From NCBI RefSeq assembly GCF_014529935.1, contig NZ_JACVFC010000002.1, forward strand, positions 434,001-498,000: a stretch of 64,000 bases of DNA, in the 5' to 3' direction. The notes below the pieces were generated by a model that ran no database searches, was not told the origin of the DNA, and was given only the letters and a program-made list of their open reading frames with translations. Made by a program: the position numbers and the translations under genes. Below, one piece after another: positions 44,696-54,252 of the stretch (position 1 is the stretch's first letter; each line of letters starts with the position of its first letter). Source of the DNA: Chitinophaga qingshengii (lineage in GTDB: Bacteria; Bacteroidota; Bacteroidia; Chitinophagales; Chitinophagaceae).

Positions 44696-47600
44696 TTAGA
44701 ATGAGTATCTCATCCCGAGCTGTACCTGCGCACGGGAGTTAAAAAAGTCGATGGCATACGGTTTACCCGGATTTTCGTATAGGTATACCGGATAGTTGCC
44801 CGGATTTTGTTTGGCCGGGAAAGCCGGTGTCAGTCCCACGCTGGCTGTAGAGTTGAATGTATTGGGCGAGAAATAGGCTTTGCCCCAGTTTTTATTCAAC
44901 AGGTTGGTGAAGTTCATCACGTCCAGGGTGAAAGTGATAAAGCGGCTGCCGGGATCTTCGGAGAAATGGAACTCCTGCGCAAAATGCAGATCTGCCTGGA
45001 TATTCCATGGCGTACGGCCGGCATTCCGTTCGGTATATTGTCCGCGACGGCTGCGCAGGTACTTGTCGCCTTCGATGTAGTCGTTAAACGCCGCAGCTTG
45101 TGCTACTGCGGTAATGGTCTCTCCGGCTTTGTTCGTATAGTCCTGGAAGAATTTCACCGCGTCGGCGGCTTCGGGAATATACACCAGGCTTACCTGTTGC
45201 GGCAATCCCTGAATGCTGTTATTGACAATACCGTAGGTAAACGGACTTCCCGACTGTGCAGTGGCAAAAAGGCTCAGGGTGCTTACCCAGCTGGTATTCC
45301 ATCGACGTACATATTGCAGGTTCAGCACTACGCGGTGACGGATATCAAAGTTGGAATAGGCCAGTCCCGGATTATTGGGGTTCAGCGCCTGGTTTAATTG
45401 CCAGTTACTTTCCATGGAGTTACGGATACCATTGGATACATCTTTGGATTGACCATAAGTATAAGCCAGTGAAGCGTACAAACCAAACGGATAGTTACGG
45501 TTCACACTACCGGTAACACTATAGCGGTAACCTTTGCTGGTATTGCTTAACTGGTAGGCGTTGGAAAAATGCGGATCAATGGCGCCGCTGAAAACAGGTT
45601 GCTGTTTCGTACTATCGTACCCGTAGTATTTCGGGTTATCCTTGATATTAACCTGCTGGAACAGCACATCCTTCAGGGTTTTGGTGATAATACCTTCGGC
45701 AGTGAACTTATATCCGTTGACGGTAGTATAATCGAGCGCCACGCTGGTACGCCATACCTGCGGCATCACGAAGTTGTTGTCAATCACGTCCACCTGGGTT
45801 TTACCTGCCAGCGGGCTATTGATTACCGCGCCGTTACCCGCGATAAAGTCAGCAATACCGTTCTGACCGGGTTTCACCGGATCGGAGCCGGGTACAAACA
45901 CTTTCGTGTCCGCCTTCTGATCAAAGGAACCGTAATTGATACCGTTGTTATAATAAGCATAAGCCAGCCATGCAAAAGGAATACGGCCCGTAAACAAACC
46001 GGTACCCCCACGCAGCACCAGCTGCTGATTACCCAGCCAATCGTAGCGGAAACCCAAACGGGGTGATACCTGTACTTTGTTCAGGTAGTGGTTCTCAATA
46101 CGGTTCAACGGCGTATAGGTATAGCTGGTACCAAAATAATCGTCCGTATAGGCGTTACGTGTTTGTTCGCTCAACGCAGGCGCATGAGGCAGCATGGTAT
46201 AATCCGCCCGGATACCAGGTATCAGCCTCAGTTTCTCTGTTACCTGAATTTCATCCTGTACGTAGGCGCTCAGCAGGTTAACATTAAACCTTGCTTCCGG
46301 ATGGGACAGGATATAATCGCGGTTGTTGTTGGCAAAGTTATAGCTACCGCGTACACGGTAAGGATTGTTGTTCAGATAATCGTCGATGCTGAGATAGTCC
46401 ACACGGCCATTCCAGCTGTTAACGAAGCCATAGTCGATATGATAAAACTCGTTGTGCGTACCGAACAGCAGGGTATGTTTTCCTTTGCGCAGGGTGAGGT
46501 TATCGGTGACTTCCAGGGTACGCTGTTTCATATCGAAGATAGATGCTTCCCTGTCGGTACCCCAATAGATAGTCGTTCCCGGTGCGCGGCCCATAATCTG
46601 TATCTGCGGCAGTGCAGGGTTGGCAGTGGGATCGCGTTTATCATGTACCAGTGTATATCCTGCAATCAGGCTGTTGGAAAGACGGCTATTGAAGCGGGTC
46701 TTCAGTTCTGCAACCGTAGAAGTCTGGTTGTTGGTTTGTTCGTACGCCATGCTGCTAAAGCGGAAATCCTGCTGGTCGCGGTCCATGTTCATCGCAGATG
46801 AACGGATGGTATTGTTACGAACGGACAGCTGGTTTTGGCCGTTGATGTTCCAATCCACGCGGTTGAAGAACTTCACGGATTTAGACCAGGCATTGTAAAC
46901 GCCGGCTGTACCGGGATCTACGTCCTTGCCATACCGGTTGATAGTAGCGTTACGGATGTCTTCCGCATCTTTGGTGCTGAGGATATGCGCCGTTTCGGGG
47001 CTACCTGCGACCAGCTGCGCAGGATCCTGGCGACGGGTGATTTCTTCATTGGTAAAGAAGAACAATTTGTTTTTGATGATGGGGAAACCCACGCGTACAC
47101 CGGCCTGGTAATCATAAAAATCGTTGTTCATTTTACCCAGATGCCCCGCCTTGTCCTTACCCGTGATAGCGGCGTTACGGCCAAAGCCATACACGCTGCC
47201 CGTTACTTTATTGGTACCGCTGCGGGTCACCGCGTTGATACTGCCGCCGGTGAAGTTACCGATCTTCACATCGAAGGGAGCGAGGTATACCTGCATATCT
47301 TCGATGGCGTCCATGGATACCGCGTTGGTGCGGGTGCTGGAGCCGGGCATCCCGGAAGAACCGGTGATACCACCCATTGAGGGACTGAAACCAATCGCAT
47401 CGTTGTTGATGGCGCCGTCGATGGTTACATTGTTGTAGCGGAAATTCGTACCGGCGAAAGAGTTATCTTTTGAGCCTTGCGGTACCATTTTGGTAATGTC
47501 CTGTATACTGCGCGAAATAGTAGGCATGTTAGCCACCTGCAGGCGGCTGATATGTTGTCCGGCGCCGAAGGTATTGGCTTTAGCGCCTGCCTTCGTGGCT

Positions 47601-47968
47601 TTCACCTCTACTGCTGAGAGCTGTTTGCCTTTATCTGTCAGGATAAAATTGAGTTGCAAGGGCTCCCCCAGGCGGATCGTAAAACCATCGCGGGACTGTG
47701 TTTCCATACCCATCATGCTCACGGTGATACTATAGGGGCCGCCTATACGAAGTCCGGGTAAATAGTATCGTCCATCGGCGCCGGTCACGGTTCCGTATCT
47801 GGTACCGGAAGGTAGGTGCACGGCTATCACCGTTGCGCCCGGCAGTTGTTCCTGCTGACTGTTGCTCACACGTCCGCTCCAGGTACCGTTGGTTTCCTGT
47901 GCATAGACACCCATCACCGACAACAGCAGCAAAGGGAGTAAGAATATTATGTAAAATACCTGCTTCAT
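44696..47968 (-). CDS. Oar-like TonB-dependent outer-membrane protein
   Basis: A 1090-residue protein with signal peptide (IIFLLPLLLLSVMGVYAQ), a carboxypeptidase-regulatory-like domain (about 30-110; LPGATVIAVHLPSGTRYG), a plug with long insert (about 120-260; SRSIQDITKMVPQGSKDNSF, FDVKIGNFTGGSINAVTRSG) and a large barrel ending FFNSRAQVQLGMRYSF. The insert rich in Gly and Ser (SPSMGGITGSSGMPGSS) is typical of the Oar group. Oar of Myxococcus has been linked to protease secretion, so members may export or handle proteins rather than import glycans. No SusD accompanies it. It stands between the FAS1 lipoproteins and the IPT/NHL lipoprotein, which are potential partners. No STN domain. Confidence 0.9.
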   Translation of the reverse strand: MKQVFYIIFLLPLLLLSVMGVYAQETNGTWSGRVSNSQQEQLPGATVIAVHLPSGTRYGTVTGADGRYYLPGLRIGGPYSITVSMMGMETQSRDGFTIRLGEPLQLNFILTDKGKQLSAVEVKATKAGAKANTFGAGQHISRLQVANMPTISRSIQDITKMVPQGSKDNSFAGTNFRYNNVTIDGAINNDAIGFSPSMGGITGSSGMPGSSTRTNAVSMDAIEDMQVYLAPFDVKIGNFTGGSINAVTRSGTNKVTGSVYGFGRNAAITGKDKAGHLGKMNNDFYDYQAGVRVGFPIIKNKLFFFTNEEITRRQDPAQLVAGSPETAHILSTKDAEDIRNATINRYGKDVDPGTAGVYNAWSKSVKFFNRVDWNINGQNQLSVRNNTIRSSAMNMDRDQQDFRFSSMAYEQTNNQTSTVAELKTRFNSRLSNSLIAGYTLVHDKRDPTANPALPQIQIMGRAPGTTIYWGTDREASIFDMKQRTLEVTDNLTLRKGKHTLLFGTHNEFYHIDYGFVNSWNGRVDYLSIDDYLNNNPYRVRGSYNFANNNRDYILSHPEARFNVNLLSAYVQDEIQVTEKLRLIPGIRADYTMLPHAPALSEQTRNAYTDDYFGTSYTYTPLNRIENHYLNKVQVSPRLGFRYDWLGNQQLVLRGGTGLFTGRIPFAWLAYAYYNNGINYGSFDQKADTKVFVPGSDPVKPGQNGIADFIAGNGAVINSPLAGKTQVDVIDNNFVMPQVWRTSVALDYTTVNGYKFTAEGIITKTLKDVLFQQVNIKDNPKYYGYDSTKQQPVFSGAIDPHFSNAYQLSNTSKGYRYSVTGSVNRNYPFGLYASLAYTYGQSKDVSNGIRNSMESNWQLNQALNPNNPGLAYSNFDIRHRVVLNLQYVRRWNTSWVSTLSLFATAQSGSPFTYGIVNNSIQGLPQQVSLVYIPEAADAVKFFQDYTNKAGETITAVAQAAAFNDYIEGDKYLRSRRGQYTERNAGRTPWNIQADLHFAQEFHFSEDPGSRFITFTLDVMNFTNLLNKNWGKAYFSPNTFNSTASVGLTPAFPAKQNPGNYPVYLYENPGKPYAIDFFNSRAQVQLGMRYSF

Positions 47969-47983
47969 CTTGGCTTATTGGAT

Positions 47984-48961
47984 TTATTGGTTTTCACTGA
48001 GCACACTGTTAATCACATGCAGCACGCCATTGCCCGCCAGCACGTTACTTTTAAGCACCGCTATCGGAGCGGTGTTCCCAGATCCCTGGACGGTAATACC
48101 GGAATATTTCACCCCTGTTTTCAACAAATGCACTACGATGTTATTACCGTTGTACATCGCTTGTTCACTTTTATCGGTAATATCGGTGGTGAGTATGTAG
48201 TCGTATACAAAACGGCGGCCGGGGAAAAAGGAATAGCTCAGCATTCGCTGCAGTACAGCCGGTTCGGTTCGTCCAACGCTATCTGCGGAAGGAAACCCTT
48301 TCATACGGAAAGCAGCATTGGTGGGGGCGAAAAAGGTGTAAACCGTTTTTTGGGCCATCAGGTCTTTCATACCTGCTTGTTGCAAAGCAACATTCAGGAA
48401 GGTGAGCGATGTATCGGCAGCAATAGCATCGGAGATCGTTGCATTGACCAATGGTTGCAGCACTTCACTCATAACCTGTATCAGACCGTTGCTGGCGGGA
48501 AGATTATAGGAAATAACGGGCGTGCCGTTGATGGTCAGCACGGTATCTGTTCCTTTTACCCAGCGGGTGGCGTACATTTTGGCGCCGCCGGCGGTAGTCA
48601 GTTCCTGGTTGAAGGCGAAAGGAAGTTTATTTAATTCCCAGGTGCCGCTCAGTACGTGGTAAGTCATGATGTTGTTCAATATCACCCCTCTTTCCTGCAA
48701 AACAGCATTCGTGTTGGCGTACCCTGCTTTGATGAAAGCGTTATTATCCGGTACCAATACAGTCAGCGGCCCTTCTCCCGCCAATTTTTGCGCATAGCCG
48801 GTACGTTCAATCACTGCATTGAAACTGGAAAAGTTAAACAGGTTATCTTCGATCACATAAGTGATACGGTTGCTCAACTGTTGGTTGACCGATGCCTTTT
48901 CATCTTTTTTACAAGCTGCCATACCCAACAGCAGTAAACCGGTATAGAAAATTTTTTTCAT
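47984..48961 (-). CDS. Lipoprotein with two FAS1 domains (third of three)
   Basis: A 325-residue lipoprotein (signal YTGLLLLGMAAC). Two fasciclin-like FAS1 domains lie at about 30-170 and 180-320. Each shows the H1/H2 signatures: LTVLVPDNNAFIKAGY and NNIMTYHVLSGTWELN in the first, YTFFAPTNAAFRMKGF and VLHVINSVL in the second. FAS1 domains mediate adhesion to proteins or polysaccharides. It belongs to a run of three such genes in the same operon (27 bases from the next). The three are clearly different in sequence, so they are not recent copies. Confidence 0.92.
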   Translation of the reverse strand: MKKIFYTGLLLLGMAACKKDEKASVNQQLSNRITYVIEDNLFNFSSFNAVIERTGYAQKLAGEGPLTVLVPDNNAFIKAGYANTNAVLQERGVILNNIMTYHVLSGTWELNKLPFAFNQELTTAGGAKMYATRWVKGTDTVLTINGTPVISYNLPASNGLIQVMSEVLQPLVNATISDAIAADTSLTFLNVALQQAGMKDLMAQKTVYTFFAPTNAAFRMKGFPSADSVGRTEPAVLQRMLSYSFFPGRRFVYDYILTTDITDKSEQAMYNGNNIVVHLLKTGVKYSGITVQGSGNTAPIAVLKSNVLAGNGVLHVINSVLSENQ

Positions 48962-48988
48962 AATTGTTTGTTTTAGGGAGATGAATAA

Positions 48989-50218
48989 CTAGGGCATGAA
49001 CAACCCTTCGTTCACAACATGTATCACACCATTCAACAGACAGATATTGGTTTCTGCCAGCGGAAGCCTTGGGGACGAAGACCCCAGCCGCTTTACACCC
49101 AATTGGTTATTACCGGCTGCAAAATCCAGGTTATAGACAACAGGCGCATCACCATACAGAGCCCCAGGGCTCATCAGCATGCCTGAAACACGATGGTTCA
49201 CCATCAGTTCGTTCACGAAATACACCGGGTAAATATTTTTTACACCGTTGAAGGCGACGAAATTTCCTGCATACCCCATACGGTTGGGTAACAACAGGGT
49301 ATCCATCGAAGTCCTGGGATACTGGTAATAATGATTTTCATCGTAGTCCGGATCACCAAGGGGCAACGAGCGGTAGTTATACTCCCGTATATCTTCTATG
49401 GTATGAAATCCGCTCTTCTGAAATGCCTCATTGGTAGGAACAATCAGTGTAAACTGGCCACCCGATGACCCGCTGGCGGTATGTATAGGGGTGTTTAACT
49501 GAGTCGTTGACCACGGAGTTGCATCCTGGTAAAGACTGTCATTAATACGGCAGGCTTCCAGATAAAAGCTGAAACGTTCATCAGATTGGAGGAAAGCCAG
49601 CATATCCTGCATCGGTTTCTCTAATACCACGTCTATCGGATAAATAGTGGCAGTAGTGCTTTCAAGGGCCTGCCCCCATTTGCTCACTCCCCGTCCATTC
49701 ACATACAGGCTATCGTGGTATACGCCGGCATACACGATATATTGATAAGGTTTACTCTCATCATACCCCGGCAGTACCGCTCTCAGCAGCGTTACCAGTG
49801 GAAGATTACCGGTAACCTGCGCCAGTGAAGCAGGATGTACCTGGTTGGCACTGATATGAAAAGACAAAAGCGTATCCAGCTGTTCCGGACTGGCCTGGCT
49901 GATTTTCTCCATGGTCCAGCCAGCCTGTTCAAAAGCCTTGTCTGTCGGCGCAAAAATGGTGAACGAATTGGTTGCGGCTCTCTCTAGGCGGTTGTCGATA
50001 TTCGCTTTTTTCCAGGCTGCTTTAAAAAAGGTATAAGGAGATTTTTCCAGCGTTTCCTTTAAATTCAATATGGGCCCGGTGTAGGGTACCGGATCACCGA
50101 TCGGGTCCGGTTCTATATCCTGCTTGCGGCAAGCCATGGCCAGCAGCAGCAATAGCGGCAGGCAGCATCTCAACAGCCTGTCTGATATGGTAACAGCAGT
50201 AAACACGGTCATTTTCAT
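48989..50218 (-). CDS. Lipoprotein with two FAS1 domains (second of three)
   Basis: A 409-residue lipoprotein (signal CLPLLLLLAMAC). The FAS1 domains are at about 50-200 (NSFTIFAPTDKAFEQAGW, LLSFHISANQVHPASL) and 205-405 (FTLIVPTNEAFQKSGF, LNGVIHVVNEGLFMP). It is longer than its neighbours through an insert in the second domain (about 275-325, DYDENHYYQYPRTSMDTLLL). The gene lies 18 bases after the first FAS1 gene and 27 before the third. It is probably attached to the outer membrane, with surface exposure inferred from the neighbours. Confidence 0.91.
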   Translation of the reverse strand: MKMTVFTAVTISDRLLRCCLPLLLLLAMACRKQDIEPDPIGDPVPYTGPILNLKETLEKSPYTFFKAAWKKANIDNRLERAATNSFTIFAPTDKAFEQAGWTMEKISQASPEQLDTLLSFHISANQVHPASLAQVTGNLPLVTLLRAVLPGYDESKPYQYIVYAGVYHDSLYVNGRGVSKWGQALESTTATIYPIDVVLEKPMQDMLAFLQSDERFSFYLEACRINDSLYQDATPWSTTQLNTPIHTASGSSGGQFTLIVPTNEAFQKSGFHTIEDIREYNYRSLPLGDPDYDENHYYQYPRTSMDTLLLPNRMGYAGNFVAFNGVKNIYPVYFVNELMVNHRVSGMLMSPGALYGDAPVVYNLDFAAGNNQLGVKRLGSSSPRLPLAETNICLLNGVIHVVNEGLFMP

Positions 50219-50236
50219 GTAGCTTTTAAATGATTG

Positions 50237-51328
50237 TTATTTGCGTAAAGTGGCAGGGTCCAGTAATAAATCATCGATACGATGTACCAGGCCGTTGCTG
50301 GTCAACTGATCGGTGCCAACGGCAAAGCCTTTCCGGTAGTAGATCGTAGACGGACCGTTGTTGCTAAAGCCTCCCTGAATAGCATCCATCATATTGATGT
50401 AGGTATTTTCTGTATTGTTGTACCAGTTATACTCGTAAGCAGGTTTGATAGCAAAATTACCGACGTTGATCATAGACGAGATTGGTCCATAGGTACCCGA
50501 AACCTGCACCCAATCGGTGGAGAAAATACGTTTGGGTTTTAACGCCAACGGGTATATGTTAAAAGCAATGGTTTGATATTTTTCCGGATCAAGCCGGGTA
50601 GCGCTGTCCGGGCTGATATTGTATTTCCGGAACACCTCATTGTCCGGTACAAATACGGTAAACGGTCCTTTCTCTTTCAATCCGTCCCACAGCTTACAAC
50701 GTTTCATGACGGTCACAAAAATGGACAGGCTGGTATCGGCCTGCAGGTATTCCTGAATGGTAACCGGTTTAAAGTTGAGCGGTTTGCGGATCACATGAAT
50801 TACGCCGTTAGACAACGCCACATTCCTTTTAGGCGCCGGGTATATCATCGCACCATTTACGAACACGTCCCTGGTTTCAGGTGGCGTATAGGTAGCATTA
50901 GGCGAGTTGGATACTGACACATACAACTCAGGACCAGCGAGGGTAACATATTTGTTTCCCATCTGCAAGGGGAATTCAGAGACATACTTACGGTCATTGA
51001 ATACATGATATTTCACCAGCAGGCGCAGTGCTTCAGGGCTCATGGCGTCGAAGTCGGCCGGACTGTTAATCCCTATTTCGTTGAAGCCTTTGTTATCCGG
51101 GGCGAAACAGGTAAAGGAACCTGGTTGATTAAGACTGTCCAGCAGCCCGGTTTTTTGCATGGCTGCCGCCAACAGGCTCAGGTCGTAGTTGTTACGGATA
51201 AAATCTCCCATTGCACGGACAGGAGCGGTATCCCTCGGTGGCGTCAAATCATCTTTCTTACATCCTGTTATCATCAACAGAAAAAAGAAAGACAGACAAG
51301 ACAACATATTATATCGCATAGACATCAT
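50237..51328 (-). CDS. Lipoprotein with two FAS1 domains (first of three)
   Basis: A 363-residue lipoprotein (signal LSFFFLLMITGC). FAS1 domains lie at about 40-185 (GSFTCFAPDNKGFNEIGI, LLVKYHVFNDRKY, NGVIHVIRKPLNF) and 190-360 (GPFTVFVPDNEVFRKYNI, TSNGLVHRIDDLLLDP). It starts 12 bases after the upstream lipoprotein gene. Together with the next two genes it gives the locus six FAS1 domains. Three in-frame ATG or near starts (MMSM) precede the signal; I took the first. Confidence 0.91.
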   Translation of the reverse strand: MMSMRYNMLSCLSFFFLLMITGCKKDDLTPPRDTAPVRAMGDFIRNNYDLSLLAAAMQKTGLLDSLNQPGSFTCFAPDNKGFNEIGINSPADFDAMSPEALRLLVKYHVFNDRKYVSEFPLQMGNKYVTLAGPELYVSVSNSPNATYTPPETRDVFVNGAMIYPAPKRNVALSNGVIHVIRKPLNFKPVTIQEYLQADTSLSIFVTVMKRCKLWDGLKEKGPFTVFVPDNEVFRKYNISPDSATRLDPEKYQTIAFNIYPLALKPKRIFSTDWVQVSGTYGPISSMINVGNFAIKPAYEYNWYNNTENTYINMMDAIQGGFSNNGPSTIYYRKGFAVGTDQLTSNGLVHRIDDLLLDPATLRK

Positions 51329-51340
51329 TTTTTAAGCCTG

Positions 51341-52513
51341 TTAATACACAGGTGGTTCGTACTTCCGCTGAATAGTCATCAGGTAAAACTTACCATTGAC
51401 ATATTCGACGGTGTTAATTGTGGCAAAAGACCGGTTGAGGTATTTACCGGAACGGATAGTGACCACCATACCGGTAAGAAAGTCCGCCACCATGGGGAAA
51501 GCGATAAACCCGCCTGTGTTGGGCGGCCCAACCTGCAATGCGGTAAAGCGGCCATTAGATTCGTGCATGTGCTGTACGAAAGGGTTACTTTCAAAAGTAT
51601 AGGGTGGCGCCAGAAATGTAAAAGTTTGCGCGGCTTTTCCATTGTATATCTTGCCGGCAGTAGTATCCGGGAACAAAGGGAAATTGTAATAAGGATGAAC
51701 GGCCGGATCATGGGAACGTATCACAGCGCCCATCAATGCTCCCTTATGCCCTGCAATAGGTATGGCTTCATTGTGGTCGCCTATCTTGTTCAGGGTATAA
51801 TACACGTTCATCGTGTCTTTCATCTTCAGGTTATTGATCTCTGAAATGTTCTGTAGTTTTCCACGTTCAAAGAAACCGCTGGAGCTGAGGTTGTAGAAAT
51901 TCACATACACCATCGAATCAGAAAATGGCTGATGGATGAAGGTCTCTTTTCGTACATAGATTCCCGGTGTTTTGGTATCCACATCTTTTTCCAGTACATG
52001 CATAGTATACACTTCCCTGCTGGAAAAGTCCATCACTGTATCAATGATGATCTGGCGGCGCAGGTCTTTGGGCAGCTGGAAAAAAGGCACTTCACTGATA
52101 GGGCGGCTGAGGAACATCACCCGGTGTTTACCGGCGGGCACCTGTGCCCAGCTGGACAAGTCATAGCCATTGAGTACCGGTCCGGCCAATACCCTGGCAC
52201 TGCCGGGGTATTCTGTCTGAAACAGGGTAGTATTAACGGCGTCGGGGTAAGGCCTTGCCCAGGCAGCGCGTTTATCGAGGAAATCGCCGGTGGTTTGCGC
52301 CGCAACAGGCGTACCATCCGCATCCAGTTCAGGGTCCATCAGGAAGGTAAGAAATGGCTGCGGGGCTTCTTTATTATCAACAGTGATATTATAATCCAGG
52401 TTATTGAATATCCGCAGATAGGCCGGCTCCGCAATGGTGGTGTATTCCGTTTTCCGGCAGGCTGTAGCTGCGGCTATGCACCATAAAAGCAAAAGGATAA
52501 TTCTGTTATGCAT
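51341..52513 (-). CDS. Lipoprotein of unknown function in the FAS1 locus
   Basis: A 390-residue lipoprotein (signal RIILLLLWCIAAATAC). I do not recognise a domain. The N-terminal part (AYLRIFNNLDYNITVDNKEA) resembles the start of DUF4397-type beta sandwiches, but the match is weak. Visible features are an Asp-rich segment (MDPELDADGTPV), a strand-rich middle (GKHRVMFLSRPISEVPFFQL) and the C-terminal TMVVTIRSGKYLNRSF-like region. It follows the DUF4397-like gene after one base and precedes the first FAS1 gene by 12, so it is certainly cotranscribed. It may occupy the place of a SusD-like partner of the receptor; this is inferred from position. Confidence 0.8.
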   Translation of the reverse strand: MHNRIILLLLWCIAAATACRKTEYTTIAEPAYLRIFNNLDYNITVDNKEAPQPFLTFLMDPELDADGTPVAAQTTGDFLDKRAAWARPYPDAVNTTLFQTEYPGSARVLAGPVLNGYDLSSWAQVPAGKHRVMFLSRPISEVPFFQLPKDLRRQIIIDTVMDFSSREVYTMHVLEKDVDTKTPGIYVRKETFIHQPFSDSMVYVNFYNLSSSGFFERGKLQNISEINNLKMKDTMNVYYTLNKIGDHNEAIPIAGHKGALMGAVIRSHDPAVHPYYNFPLFPDTTAGKIYNGKAAQTFTFLAPPYTFESNPFVQHMHESNGRFTALQVGPPNTGGFIAFPMVADFLTGMVVTIRSGKYLNRSFATINTVEYVNGKFYLMTIQRKYEPPVY

Positions 52514-52514
52514 G

Positions 52515-54224
52515 TTACTGATTGTGTTTGATGATGATCATCCGGGCTTTTTCAGATCCCGGCTTGCTGGTATTCAGGTTACCAATCAAAGCCACGGTAT
52601 ATACACCGGTTTCACTGAGTGGCGATTGCCCGGCAGCATATAGTTCCGGACGGGCAATGAAGTCGCGGCTCCGCAAGGGACTCACTTCCCGTAACCAGTT
52701 ACCGGGTACTACGTTCTGTTGGGAAGCATAAGCCAATATGCGCTGGTAAAAATTGGCTTCCATTTTTGCATAGGGATTTTTCACCAATGGGATACCCAGT
52801 TGTAATCGTTCGCTGGCTACGCCATTTGCCAGTACCTGCCCATCGTCGGTAGTGAAAGTCGCTTCGGGCAAATCCGGACAGAAGTTCATAAAACGTATCC
52901 AGCTGGGGAATTCAATTTTTATGGTACTGTAACTCCCATCTTCTGTAGCACCGTTATAGTATTGGTTGCTCAGGTTATTGGCCACCAGGCTGATAGCGGG
53001 CTTACCGGCGGCTGTTTCGTATATCCATGCAGTTTGGTTATCGCCGGGCAGCAAAGTAAAAGTGCTGTCCGTCAATACTACGCCGGCAGCATCGGTTACT
53101 TTCAGTGTATGCGTTCCAGTTAAAAAGGCGTTAAAGGCCGATGCTGCGGAAAAGGAAAGCGTATTACCCAATGGGTTGCCATCCATAGTTACTTTAATGG
53201 ATTTACCTGGAAGTACATTCACCGCCTGCAAACGGGCATAGGTATTATTTTGTGGTTCCACATCGGCAATAATGCGAAAGCCATTGTTTTTAGCCGGATA
53301 GGTTTCTCCGTTGGAACCGCCGGTGGGATTGCGGAAATTGTTATGCTCCGCTACCACTATAGTATATACGCCACCGGGCTGGTAGGTCTTCAGCGGGGCA
53401 AACGTCAGCTTAGAATCCACAAAACCATTGACAGGAGGTTTGGCATATACACCGGGCAGCATGATGGTACCGGTCTGTGGATTCACGACGTTAAAGTCCT
53501 GCCCGCTGCCGCCTACGCCGGGAACCGGCACGCCGTCCATTGTCATCACTTTCAGCTGGTAAGTACCATAAGGCAACTCTATATAATCGGAATACTGCCC
53601 GATACCTATGTTATCAAGTCCCGCAACGGTGGTACCGTCCGCCCACACTACCCGCATATTGCCGCCGGCAAGGGAATTGGCGGTGCTGAGGTTCAGCAGC
53701 CGTACTTTACAGCGCTGCGGGTTGGCAGGTGGCGATACCGACCGCGGGATGGGAAACAAAGAATCGGTCAATTGCCCTGTATTGGGCGCGAAATAAGTAA
53801 AATAGTAGTCAGTAGGGTGATTAAAATCATCTTTCGCTACAAAGCCCCTGGTCAATGCCAATGAGAAGTTGCGCACAAAGGAAGCAAAACGTATATCCTT
53901 TACCGTTCCATCAGCGCTCACAAACTGCTGCGGAATAGTATAGGTCAGTCCCATCCTGCCTGTTTCCGGAAAGAAAGGGGTTCCTTTGGTAGTAGTTTGA
54001 TCGTAATACCCTTCCATATTGGGTAACATAAAAGAGGACAACTGCTTCCCGTTCACCATCAACTCTGTAGCGCCGCGCAGGTTAACAATACGAACGCTGG
54101 AAGCAGCATCCGCCTGCAGGTTGATCCGGTTGTCGTACGTAAAGTTTTCCTTTTTAGTACAGGACGTCAACATGCCGGCACTCAACAAAGACAACATCAC
54201 CGTGTGTAAGCATCTTTTCATCAT
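52515..54224 (-). CDS. DUF4397-like lipoprotein
   Basis: A 569-residue lipoprotein (signal TVMLSLLSAGMLTSC). At least two beta-sandwich modules resemble DUF4397: near residue 40 (SSVRIVNLRGATELMVNGKQ) and near 170-240 (CKVRLLNLSTANSLAGGNMR, IELPYGTYQLKVMTMDG). A third is possible near 330-400 (ARLQAVNVLPGKSIKVTMDG). The C-terminus has RDFIARPELYAAGQSPLSET and VYTVALIGNL. The gene lies 28 bases downstream of the receptor gene at 54253, the position held by susD in glycan loci. DUF4397 proteins have no assigned function; a surface binding role is inferred. Confidence 0.8.
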   Translation of the reverse strand: MMKRCLHTVMLSLLSAGMLTSCTKKENFTYDNRINLQADAASSVRIVNLRGATELMVNGKQLSSFMLPNMEGYYDQTTTKGTPFFPETGRMGLTYTIPQQFVSADGTVKDIRFASFVRNFSLALTRGFVAKDDFNHPTDYYFTYFAPNTGQLTDSLFPIPRSVSPPANPQRCKVRLLNLSTANSLAGGNMRVVWADGTTVAGLDNIGIGQYSDYIELPYGTYQLKVMTMDGVPVPGVGGSGQDFNVVNPQTGTIMLPGVYAKPPVNGFVDSKLTFAPLKTYQPGGVYTIVVAEHNNFRNPTGGSNGETYPAKNNGFRIIADVEPQNNTYARLQAVNVLPGKSIKVTMDGNPLGNTLSFSAASAFNAFLTGTHTLKVTDAAGVVLTDSTFTLLPGDNQTAWIYETAAGKPAISLVANNLSNQYYNGATEDGSYSTIKIEFPSWIRFMNFCPDLPEATFTTDDGQVLANGVASERLQLGIPLVKNPYAKMEANFYQRILAYASQQNVVPGNWLREVSPLRSRDFIARPELYAAGQSPLSETGVYTVALIGNLNTSKPGSEKARMIIIKHNQ

Positions 54225-54252
54225 ATTCAGATTAGCTTGTTTCTATTAATGT

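Noticed and set aside
47984..51328. The three FAS1 genes as a recent tandem duplication
   Set aside because: Lengths differ (325, 409 and 363 residues) and the sequences share only family signatures.
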